Part shown: piece by piece, positions 1-6,347 of the stretch
Numbering within the stretch: position 1 is the stretch's first letter
Layout: each line of letters starts with the position of its first letter
Notes under the pieces: generated by a model
What the model saw: the letters and a program-made list of their open reading frames with translations, nothing else
What the model was told of the DNA's origin: nothing
The model's database searches: none
Program-made: the position numbers and the translations under genes
NCBI GenBank assembly: GCA_023252315.1
Contig: JAJPEB010000063.1
Span: 1 to 7,557, forward strand
DNA from: Candidatus Woesearchaeota archaeon
Lineage (GTDB): Archaea > Nanobdellota > Nanobdellia > Woesearchaeales > UBA525
Direction of reading: 5' to 3'
Length of the DNA stretch: 7,557 nucleotides

Positions 1-3000
1 GTGTCGAGGCCCATGCGGCTGAGCCCTCCCAGGTACTCGCGGAGGACTTCCCGCGCGCCCACGCGCAGTCGAGAGCCGATGTCCCGGAGGTCCTCGAGCA
101 GAAGCTCGGGGACGTCGAACGATCCGCCCTTGGTCGTCGTGACCGATGCCACCGCCTGCGCGATGCCCTGCGTGTCCCTCGCGTCGATGCGCAAGGTGAC
201 GGAGCTGCCGTTCTGCACGTCGCTCTTGTCGAGCAGCGAGTAGATGAGCGAGAACTCCGCGTTCGACTCGGTGCTGCCGTCCGTCACATAGAACGCGCGG
301 CCCGAGACCTCCACGGGGAACTGCTCCGTGGCGGTGCGCAGCTTCACCGAGGTGAGCGTGTACTTGCCTGGCGCGAGCCCGCCGAACGACGCGGACCACG
401 TGCCGTACTGCCCATTGCCTGTCTTGAGCGTGAGGTGCTCCGTGAGCTGCTTGCCGTCGGGGCCGACGAACACCGCGTCAGCGCCCGTGATGCCGCCCGA
501 GGCCACTTTCGCGTCGAGCGTCACGGTCTGCTGGCTGCCCGCAGGAAGCACGTCCTTCGAAAGCGTCACGTAGACGAGCTCGGGGTCGAGGGGACCGAGC
601 GGCAGGCCGCCGCCTCCGCCGCCACCGCCTCCGCCGAGCGAGAAGCGGGAGTCGCCGCCTCCGCCGCCACCGCCTCCGCCCGAGCCCTCGGGCGTCCTGT
701 AGTGGACGCGCTCGGTGCCCGCGAGGTTGTAGACGTCGGTGGTGCCATGGTCGTAGAGGATGGTGATGCCGACGAGCCTGTTGTTGCCGGGATTCGCGGT
801 GAACGAGAGCTTCCAGTCGACGTCGGTCGCGCTCACGAACGGCTCGAGCGCGTAGACCGAGGTCCCGCTATCGCTCGACACTGTCACGTTGACCGCCGTC
901 GCGCTCACGACCAGGCTGTTCGTGAAGACGTGCACCTGCGTGTCCGAGCTTCCCACCACGTCGCCCGATCCGTCGGTAGCGGAGAAGAACGGGTTGACGA
1001 CATTGCCGACCTGGACTTCCCAGAGATCGGTCTCGCCCGCAACGTTGACGCCGACGATGAACGGCGTGCTGCTGCTATCCGTCGCGAGGATGCCGGGCGT
1101 CCACGAGAAGGTATCGTTCGTGCCGTTCGATGTCTGCACCGTCTCGCCGTCGACGGTCCAGGTGATCGGGGCCTCGTGGTTGAGCGCCACGGAGAACCTG
1201 GCGGTGCCCGTCTCGAGGAGATGGTACGCGCCGCCCTGGAGCGGGAGGAGCGAGAGCGTGTATGTCAGGTCGTCCCCTGCGGCGACCGAGAGGCCGCTCG
1301 CGAAGGTGTCGTAGCCCGGCTTCTGGCCGATGATGCTGTAGGTGCCCGGCGCGACGTTCGCGAGCAGGAGCGTGCCGTTGGCGTCGCTCGTGCCCACGTA
1401 CGCGACGTTCGTCCCGTTGTCGAGGCCGATGTGCACGCCCGAGGGCGTCGTGCGCACGTGCACGGTCGCGTTCTGCGAGGCCTGGGCGACGGGCTGGAGC
1501 GTGAGGGAGACCGTATAGGCGCCGCCCTGCGCGAGCGTGAGCGTCGAGGAGTTGGGGGAGTACCCCGCGAGCGACGCGTCGACCTCGTACGTGCCGGGCA
1601 CGAGCGAGAGCGAGGCGAGAGGCGAGGTGCCTGCCGCGGCGCCGTTGAGCGTGATCGCGGCTCCCGAGGGGAGCGTCGTGACGCTGAGCGTCGCGTTGAG
1701 CGTGGTGTTCGGCGGGGTCACGCCTCCTGCGAAGTGGATCGGGGCATGCGGGCCGCGGCCGTTCATCCTCGCGTCGAGATACGCCACGAGCTCGATCGCG
1801 GTCGCGACCATCTCGTTGGTCGTCTCCGTGAACTCGTACGTGTCGTGGCTGTCGCGGTAGTTGAAGATGATGTCGTTGTCGCCTCCCTGCGAGGGGACGG
1901 TGTCGTACGCGCCGTTGATCCAGCCGGGGATGTACGTCCTGCCGTTGAGGAACGTCGCGCTCTGCACGAAGGGGGATTCGATCTTGGCCTCGCCGTTGAG
2001 CCCGTTCCCGAACGCGCCGTACGTCTGGCCGAGGATCGTCGCCACGCCGTCGAGGTACGAGTACGAGGTCCCGTTCACCTTGAACTTGTAGCCGGTGCCG
2101 CGCGTGCCGATGACAGCGCCGCCGCTCGAGGAGTAGTAGCCGCTGCTGATGAGGAAGCGCGAGTGGAACTGTGTAGGCTGGTCATCGCCGATGCCGAAGA
2201 TGAAGCTCTGCGGGGAGAGGTTCGCGTTGAGCGAGACGCCCTCCTGCACGAGGTTCGCGCCCGTGAGCCATGCGAGCTGGGCGTCAGCGACCGTAGGGAT
2301 GAACGACTCGTTGAATGGGTTGAGCTCCGTCGCCTTCGCCGCGATCACCGCGAACGAGAGCATCTCCCTGCTGTTCTGGAAGCCGCTGTTGCGGTAGATC
2401 TGGAAGACGCGCTCGCCGGTCCTGTCGACCGAGCTCGGGCCCTGGTCCTTGTACTCGGTGTAGACGGTGTTCCTCATGTACGTCGCGGGATCGCCGCCGC
2501 CGACCATGTACGTGAGCCCAAGGCCCTCGATCGCGGAGCGGTGCTTCGCGTACTCCTCCCAGTAGTACGCCTGGGGCTCAGTGTTCGACGAGCTGAAGGA
2601 CTTCTTCACGTTGCCCGCCTGGCCGAGCGCCACAGCCTCGCGCAGGAAGTGGTCCTCGCCGCTGTAGTCGTAGAGGAGGAAGAGCGATGCGCCCCAGAAC
2701 GCCGCCTCCGGGTCGTCCTGGCCGAACGAGGTGCCGTACGTGCTGTTCACATAGGCGTACGTCGCGAGGCTGCGCTGGTAGAGGGCGGTGCCATCGGCGT
2801 GCGACATGTCGTCGACCGCAGGGATCGCCTCGGTGAAGCCGAGCAGCGCCTGCACGGTGTACGACCTGCTCGCGGCCTTGTCGAAGATCTGGCACGGGTC
2901 CGGCGTCGAGGTGAACTCGGGCGTCGAGAAGCCCACGTCGTTGTAGCAGCCGAACTCGTAGTACCAGCCGCGGCTCACGCCGTAACCGCTGTGGCCCGTC

Positions 3001-4349
3001 ACGGTGCCGCGCGGGCCCGGGTAGGTGAGGTTGAGGCAGGGCTCGTCGACCTGGCACTTGTAGTAGAGCGCGGCGTTCGCGACGCACTGGCTCCAGCCGG
3101 GAGTCGAGCTGTCGCCGCACAGGCTCGTCACGGGCACGTTGTGCTGCACGACGCTGGGCGGGTCGCCGGGATCGTAGACGTCCATGGTCGTGACGCCCGC
3201 GGGCACGGGACCCGGATAGAAGACGTTCGAGATCGCCATGCCCTCGTCGAGCCTCGCGCCGTTGGGGTCGCTCGTCACGATGACGCCCTGCAGGCTCGCG
3301 AGGTAGTCCGCGTACTTCTTGACGGTGCCGCGGTACTGGCTGTCGAAGATGACGGGATCTCGGTTGTAGGCGCTGCCGAGGCGGATGAGCGTGAGCGCGG
3401 CCTGGTCTGCGACCATGATGAAGCTGCCGTCCGCCATGTAGGGGAACGCCGAGGAGTGGTAGTCCGCGTGGTATGGCGAGCCCTGCTGCTGCGTCGCCAC
3501 GAAGAACTGCTCGAAAAGCGGCGCCGTGTCCTGGAAGACGTGCGCCTCGATGGGGAACGTGCGCGAGCGCACTCCCTTGTCAGTCTGCGCGTAGTAGGAG
3601 CCCTCTGCCGTGAGCGAGGTGAAGTTGCCGACGAGGCAGGAGAGGCCGCCCTGGCATTCGACAGGTGTCCCCGCGAAGCTGGTCGCCTTCGCGAGCGTGC
3701 CGCTATAGACCACGGCGTTGCTCGAGGAATCGCGGATCGTGAAGCTGCCCGACGGGGCGCTCGTGTAGACGATGATCTGCTTGAACGACGCGGGGTGGTA
3801 GCCGAGCTCGGAGACCGAGACGACGTCTGCCGCATGCGCGTAGGGCGCGAGCGCGACAAGCACGAAGAGGAGCGGGACGAAGATCCGCAGCGCCGGCACG
3901 ATCTTGCGCGAGGCGCGGGGCGCGGGGCGCCCGCTGCCCCAGGTGTACTTCGCGTTGAGCGCGAAGTTCACGAAGAACATGGCGCCGATCGCGATGAGGT
4001 TCCACAGCAGCAGGTGCGCCTCGCCCAAGCTCGAGGTCAGGAGCCAGAGTATGGCGAGCGTGCCCACGAGCGCGGTCATGCTCACGAGCTGGAACTTCGC
4101 GAAGCGGCGGCCTACCGATTCCTTCACGGAGCCCTTGAACGTGATGAGATCGTTGCCGACGAAATTCGACACGATCGCGGCCTCGGTGGCGATCGCGGAC
4201 GCGAGCAGGTAGTGGAGCTGCGCGTAGCGCGTGAGCGCGAAGAGGATGAGCGTGTTGAGCCCCGTGCCCACGGCACCGACGAGCGCGAATAGGAGGAAGC
4301 GGGCGATCGTCGCGCGATCCATCTTGCGGAGGAGCCTGGGCATGTCCAT
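1..4349 (-). CDS. GtrA / GH9-like glycosidase / PEGA multidomain surface protein (3' end outside window)
   Basis: One frame without stops, at least 1449 codons, runs off the left edge. Residues 16-137 are a GtrA domain with four helices (about 18-38, 48-66, 88-106, 113-132). GtrA proteins are thought to translocate polyprenyl-phosphate sugars. A basic loop (141-149) and a fifth hydrophobic segment (153-170) end in an AHA-A site at 171-174. Outside this lie a CelD_N-like Ig fold (175-268, starting VSVSELGYHP) and a divergent GH9-like domain (to about 860). The GH9-like C-terminal motifs are FGIGDDQP followed by H729-S-R731, and DTYEFTETTNE with E842 as candidate proton donor. The usual DAGD aspartate motif is not evident. 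Two PEGA-like domains follow (about 890-955 and 963-1036), then beta-sandwich sequence, a polyglycine linker (1224-1248) and an Ig-like module (1255-1355). All eight cysteines and more than a dozen N-x-S/T sequons that I read lie in the exported part. ATG 4349 is chosen because GAGG lies 5 nt upstream. GtrA and PEGA calls are firm; GH9 is probable, activity uncertain. Confidence 0.85.
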   Translation of the reverse strand, partial: MDMPRLLRKMDRATIARFLLFALVGAVGTGLNTLILFALTRYAQLHYLLASAIATEAAIVSNFVGNDLITFKGSVKESVGRRFAKFQLVSMTALVGTLAILWLLTSSLGEAHLLLWNLIAIGAMFFVNFALNAKYTWGSGRPAPRASRKIVPALRIFVPLLFVLVALAPYAHAADVVSVSELGYHPASFKQIIVYTSAPSGSFTIRDSSSNAVVYSGTLAKATSFAGTPVECQGGLSCLVGNFTSLTAEGSYYAQTDKGVRSRTFPIEAHVFQDTAPLFEQFFVATQQQGSPYHADYHSSAFPYMADGSFIMVADQAALTLIRLGSAYNRDPVIFDSQYRGTVKKYADYLASLQGVIVTSDPNGARLDEGMAISNVFYPGPVPAGVTTMDVYDPGDPPSVVQHNVPVTSLCGDSSTPGWSQCVANAALYYKCQVDEPCLNLTYPGPRGTVTGHSGYGVSRGWYYEFGCYNDVGFSTPEFTSTPDPCQIFDKAASRSYTVQALLGFTEAIPAVDDMSHADGTALYQRSLATYAYVNSTYGTSFGQDDPEAAFWGASLFLLYDYSGEDHFLREAVALGQAGNVKKSFSSSNTEPQAYYWEEYAKHRSAIEGLGLTYMVGGGDPATYMRNTVYTEYKDQGPSSVDRTGERVFQIYRNSGFQNSREMLSFAVIAAKATELNPFNESFIPTVADAQLAWLTGANLVQEGVSLNANLSPQSFIFGIGDDQPTQFHSRFLISSGYYSSSGGAVIGTRGTGYKFKVNGTSYSYLDGVATILGQTYGAFGNGLNGEAKIESPFVQSATFLNGRTYIPGWINGAYDTVPSQGGDNDIIFNYRDSHDTYEFTETTNEMVATAIELVAYLDARMNGRGPHAPIHFAGGVTPPNTTLNATLSVTTLPSGAAITLNGAAAGTSPLASLSLVPGTYEVDASLAGYSPNSSTLTLAQGGAYTVSLTLQPVAQASQNATVHVRTTPSGVHIGLDNGTNVAYVGTSDANGTLLLANVAPGTYSIIGQKPGYDTFASGLSVAAGDDLTYTLSLLPLQGGAYHLLETGTARFSVALNHEAPITWTVDGETVQTSNGTNDTFSWTPGILATDSSSTPFIVGVNVAGETDLWEVQVGNVVNPFFSATDGSGDVVGSSDTQVHVFTNSLVVSATAVNVTVSSDSGTSVYALEPFVSATDVDWKLSFTANPGNNRLVGITILYDHGTTDVYNLAGTERVHYRTPEGSGGGGGGGGGDSRFSLGGGGGGGGGGLPLGPLDPELVYVTLSKDVLPAGSQQTVTLDAKVASGGITGADAVFVGPDGKQLTEHLTLKTGNGQYGTWSASFGGLAPGKYTLTSVKLRTATEQFPVEVSGRAFYVTDGSTESNAEFSLIYSLLDKSDVQNGSSVTLRIDARDTQGIAQAVASVTTTKGGSFDVPELLLEDLRDIGSRLRVGAREVLREYLGGLSRMGLD
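606..680 (-). repeat. Duplicated polyglycine-coding segment in the fusion gene
   Basis: A 28-bp sequence at 608-635 recurs exactly at 653-680, 45 bp apart. It encodes two glycine tracts (nine at 1224-1232, ten at 1239-1248) separated by DSRFSL. The same order of GGC, GGA and GGT codons in both copies shows a DNA-level duplication rather than independent glycine choice. In the protein this is probably a flexible linker between the inner modules and the distal Ig-like module. Confidence 0.8.
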
Positions 4350-4354
4350 CGGAT

Positions 4355-4358
4355 CCTC
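4355..4358 (-). promoter_or_regulatory. Ribosome binding site of the GtrA-GH9 fusion gene
   Basis: GAGG overlaps the GT2 stop codon (TGAGG) and ends 5 nt before ATG 4349. This decides between ATG 4349 and ATG 4343 and supports translation coupled to the GT2 gene. Confidence 0.55.
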
Positions 4359-5196
4359 AGCGCTTCACCGAAGGCGAGAGGCGCACGCCCTGGCGCTTCC
4401 TCTTCGCAGGCGAGAAGAGGCGCTTCGTGCGCACGCGAAGGCACACGAACCCCCCTTCCATCATGTCGGAGATCTGCATCTTGCTCTTGCCCTCGCTTCT
4501 CACGCCGAATCTGATCGGGACCTCGCGCACGACGCCGCCGTGGTAGATCGCCGCCTCGAGGAGGACTGCCTGGAACGCGTAGCCGCGGACCTTGAGCGCG
4601 GGCAGGTCGATGCGCCTGAGCAGCTCCGCGCGGATCGCGCGGTAGCCGCCGCTGCAATCGTGCACATTGCCCAGGTTGAGCAGCGCCTTCGTGAGCGTGC
4701 GCGCGCACATGCTCGTGACCTTGCGGTGCACGCTCCATCCCTCGGCGATGTTGCCGCCGTTCACGTAGCGAGAGCCGATGACGAAGTCCGCGCCCTTCTC
4801 GACCTCGTCGAGGAGCGCGTCGAGGTCCTTGGGGTCGTGCTGGCCGTCGGCGTCCATCTCGACGATGACGTCGGGATTGAGATGCTCGAGCGCGTGCATG
4901 AATCCTGCGATGTAGGCGGCGCCGAGGCCCTCCTTCTCCGTGCGGGTCAGCAGGCTCACGCGGGGATCCTCCTTCGCGTAATCGGTCACGATCTTTCCCG
5001 TGCCGTCGGGGGAGCTGTCGTCCACCACGAGCACCTGCAGCTCGCGGGGCTTGGAGAAGTCGTCCTCCGCGCGAGCGACCGCGAAGATGCGGTCGAGATG
5101 CGCCCTGATGTTGCCTGCCTCGTTGTACGTCGGCACGACGATGCACACGCGCATGGGCTGCCGCGGCCCCAGGACCGGAGTCTTCACGCTTTTCAT
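4357..5196 (-). CDS. GT2 glycosyltransferase, dolichyl-phosphate mannose/glucose synthase-like
   Basis: Predicted to transfer a hexose from a nucleotide sugar to a dolichyl (polyprenyl) phosphate at the cytoplasmic membrane face, giving a lipid-linked sugar for surface glycosylation. The 279-aa product shows the GT-A fold signatures of the DPM1 group: VVPTYNEAGN at 20-29, VVDDSSPDGTG at 57-67, the metal-binding DADGQHDP at 115-122, GSRYVNGG at 141-148, then DCSGGYRAI, and a basic REVPIRFGVRSEGKSKM stretch typical of the family near the C terminus. No membrane helix follows. Instead there is a strongly basic tail (RTKRLFSPAKRKRQG). Related archaeal enzymes often carry fused GtrA-like helices; here GtrA is supplied by the next gene, 7 bp downstream. 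ATG 5196 is preferred over ATG 5154 and an in-frame TTG at 5247, but no strong ribosome site marks it; only a GGGGGACGAG stretch precedes it. Family call is firm; the sugar is unknown. Confidence 0.92.
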   Translation of the reverse strand: MKSVKTPVLGPRQPMRVCIVVPTYNEAGNIRAHLDRIFAVARAEDDFSKPRELQVLVVDDSSPDGTGKIVTDYAKEDPRVSLLTRTEKEGLGAAYIAGFMHALEHLNPDVIVEMDADGQHDPKDLDALLDEVEKGADFVIGSRYVNGGNIAEGWSVHRKVTSMCARTLTKALLNLGNVHDCSGGYRAIRAELLRRIDLPALKVRGYAFQAVLLEAAIYHGGVVREVPIRFGVRSEGKSKMQISDMMEGGFVCLRVRTKRLFSPAKRKRQGVRLSPSVKR

Positions 5197-5204
5197 CGTT
5201 TTCT

Positions 5205-5247
5205 CGTCCCCCAAGTTCCCGCATCTGCGATCACGGACGTCCCCCAA
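5205..5247 (-). repeat. Direct repeat in the GT2 leader
   Basis: The 10-mer TTGGGGGACG (minus strand) occurs at 5247-5238 and again at 5214-5205, a spacing of 33 bp. Both copies lie in the predicted 78-nt leader, and the second is 9 bases upstream of ATG 5196. It may influence translation start or be a regulator site; no role is proven. Confidence 0.35.
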
Positions 5248-5264
5248 CGCCGTGCGGATACGGG

Positions 5265-5283
5265 CTCACTCTTTAGAAGTGAG
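5265..5283. repeat. Inverted repeat over the predicted GT2 transcription start
   Basis: CTCACT (5265-5270) and AGTGAG (5278-5283) form a perfect 6-bp inverted repeat around a 7-nt centre. It lies just downstream of the TATA box and covers the predicted start at about 5274. It could be an operator for a dimeric repressor. As RNA only half of it would be in the message, so a hairpin role is less likely. Confidence 0.4.
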
Positions 5284-5296
5284 GATATTGCAAGGG

Positions 5297-5312
5297 TTTA
5301 TAAGGTTTTCGC
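5297..5312 (-). promoter_or_regulatory. BRE/TATA promoter of the GT2-fusion operon
   Basis: On the minus strand CTTATAAA (5304-5297) is preceded by a purine-rich GCGAAAAC that can act as a BRE. The usual spacing of 26-27 bp puts the transcription start at about 5274, which is an A on the minus strand. This leaves a leader of about 78 nt before ATG 5196. The box lies in the only AT-rich stretch between the two flanking genes. Confidence 0.7.
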
Positions 5313-5316
5313 TTGC

Positions 5317-5331
5317 TTTTCGCTCCGAAAA
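5317..5331. repeat. Short hairpin between the coiled-coil gene and the GT2 promoter
   Basis: TTTTCG (5317-5322) and CGAAAA (5326-5331) are complementary around a 3-nt loop, 14 bp past the stop codon of the upstream coiled-coil gene. It could help end that transcript or simply be part of the purine-rich upstream element of the next promoter. TTTTCGCT is also repeated directly at 5306-5313 and 5317-5324. There is no clear long T tract, so a terminator call is weak. Confidence 0.25.
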
Positions 5332-5344
5332 CTGCCATTGGTGG

Positions 5345-6220
5345 CTACTTTTTGTCGACGAGAACTCTGAGCGCTCCGCGCGCGGACAGCGCAGGCCCTG
5401 AGGACGCGTTCTCGCAATCGAAAACCGTCCATGCTTGTCCCTCGTCGGAGACGAACTTTTCGGGAGAGATGCTCGCGGCATCGATGGAGAGCCTCTCGAC
5501 CGCTACGCTGCCCCCTTGCCCCGTGAAATCGATCTCGTGCATACCGGTGGGGAGCGCGATATCGAACGCGTGCGACGCCGTCCCGTCGAGAGGGAACTGG
5601 TCCAGCATGTTCCCGTCGACGTAGAGCGAGACCGTCGCGTTCGCCGCGCGGATCCTGAACGAGAGGAGGACCTCGTCGCTGATCGTGTCGATGGGAGTCG
5701 GCGCGCTGAGGCAGCTCGTGTTCACGATGCCCCTGCGCTCGTAGTCTGCCCAGAGCCAGGGGTTGCGTACGGTATACCTGGCTTCCGCTGTCTGGTTGCC
5801 GAGCACGGTGCCTATCTCTCTTTCCCGCAGGTCCTGCGCGAGGCGCTCGTAGTGCGCCTGCCCGCCGAACGAGGTGCTCAGCGCCTTGATGTCGTCGAGC
5901 GTGAGCTCGTACGCCTTCTTGTAGAACGCGTTCTCGTCCTCGAGCGCCGAGATGCGCGCCTGGAGATCCGCATTCTCCTTGCGCAATGTATCCGCGCCTT
6001 GCTGCTGGGCCACGAGGAGGGCGATGAGCGCGACGAGGAGCAGCGGGATGCCTATCGCTGCCGCGGTGAGGGGACGGCTCTTCATGATGCGGGATCGCGA
6101 CGCCGGGTCGACGGGGGAAGGGAGGGGGTCCGCGTGGGCGTGCGTGCGCTGCCCCTGTTGCGTGCCTGCCGTCCTTCCTGCTTCTGGGGCGCCCCTCGCG
6201 CGCGTTTCGCCTCCGTTCAT
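5345..6220 (-). CDS. Single-pass membrane protein with coiled coil and extracellular beta-sandwich, function unknown
   Basis: I do not recognise this gene. With the ATG at 6220 it encodes 291 residues: a polar, Arg/Pro-rich N-terminal tail (1-45), one hydrophobic helix (about 51-70, AAAIGIPLLLVALIALLVAQ), and a heptad-like coiled coil (about 75-112, with LRKENADLQARISALEDEN). After that comes a beta-rich domain resembling a carbohydrate-binding or jelly-roll fold (SLYVDGNMLDQFPLDG, then TGMHEIDF). That domain has two cysteines and about four N-x-S/T sequons, so it probably faces outward. The start is uncertain. ATG 6220 lies 26.5 bp from the centre of a TATA box, which would make the message leaderless. 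ATG 6085 (246 aa, starting MKSRPLTAAA) begins just before the helix, and its codon use matches the rest of the gene better; the 45-codon extension has more A-ending codons. It lies upstream of the glycosyltransferase gene, separated by 148 bp and a second promoter. A role in surface glycan binding is only a guess. Confidence 0.72.
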   Translation of the reverse strand: MNGGETRARGAPEAGRTAGTQQGQRTHAHADPLPSPVDPASRSRIMKSRPLTAAAIGIPLLLVALIALLVAQQQGADTLRKENADLQARISALEDENAFYKKAYELTLDDIKALSTSFGGQAHYERLAQDLREREIGTVLGNQTAEARYTVRNPWLWADYERRGIVNTSCLSAPTPIDTISDEVLLSFRIRAANATVSLYVDGNMLDQFPLDGTASHAFDIALPTGMHEIDFTGQGGSVAVERLSIDAASISPEKFVSDEGQAWTVFDCENASSGPALSARGALRVLVDKK

Positions 6221-6242
6221 CGCCCGGGCACGCTGGGGGCGA

Positions 6243-6256
6243 CTATTTAGTTCTTT
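6243..6256 (-). promoter_or_regulatory. TATA-type promoter of the coiled-coil membrane protein gene
   Basis: On the minus strand CTAAATAG (6250-6243) follows AAAGAA, a plausible BRE. The centre of the box is 26.5 bp from the A of ATG 6220, exactly the distance seen for asd on the other strand. This points to a leaderless message starting at 6220. If ATG 6085 is the true start the leader would be about 135 nt. Confidence 0.55.
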
Positions 6257-6261
6257 AGTTC
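6246..6261 (-). repeat. Tandem octamer overlapping the TATA box
   Basis: GAACTAAA occurs twice head to tail on the minus strand (6261-6254 and 6253-6246). The second copy supplies most of the TATA box, the first the BRE position. It may be a duplicated promoter core or a regulator site. Confidence 0.4.
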
Positions 6262-6277
6262 CTCGGAGATTCCTTTT

Positions 6278-6291
6278 CTTCCCGTCGGAAG
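6278..6291. repeat. Inverted repeat midway between divergent TATA boxes
   Basis: CTTCC (6278-6282) and GGAAG (6287-6291) form a perfect 5-bp inverted repeat around CGTC. Its centre (6284.5) is half a base from the midpoint of the two TATA centres (6246.5 and 6321.5). It is a candidate shared operator for the two divergent units, but a 5-bp arm is short enough to occur by chance. Confidence 0.35.
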
Positions 6292-6312
6292 GCCATACGC
6301 CCTGCCCCCGCG

Positions 6313-6325
6313 CCAAATTTATAAG
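6313..6325 (+). promoter_or_regulatory. BRE/TATA promoter of the asd-pssA operon
   Basis: CCAAA followed by TTTATAAG (6318-6325) matches archaeal BRE/TATA elements in an otherwise GC-rich stretch. The TATA centre is 26.5 bp upstream of ATG 6348, so transcription probably starts at or next to the A of the start codon and the mRNA is leaderless. Confidence 0.75.
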
Positions 6326-6347
6326 GGCCGCCTTACGCGCGCTGCGC

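Noticed and set aside
606..680. Polyglycine-coding repeats as a CRISPR or tandem-repeat locus
   Set aside because: Only two copies, in frame inside a gene and explained by a protein linker.
1..3899. Secreted GH9-like protein as a separate gene starting at GTG 3899
   Set aside because: The frame is open through the GtrA domain with no stop, GtrA has its own ribosome site, and no ribosome site precedes the GTG. Kept as an alternative in the findings.
435..4292. A 1285-codon open frame on the plus strand, opposite the fusion gene
   Set aside because: It mirrors the codon pattern of the minus-strand gene. Its product is Arg/Ala/Val/Glu-rich low-complexity sequence without domains, as expected for antisense of a very GC-rich gene where stop codons are rare.
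4231..5370. A 379-codon plus-strand frame and a 366-codon minus-strand frame (4124-5224) over the glycosyltransferase
   Set aside because: Both are shadows of the clear GT2 frame: no family motifs, biased composition, and overlap with a well-supported gene. The first AUG of the leader (5224) does open the minus-strand one, so it is mentioned as a leader oddity only.
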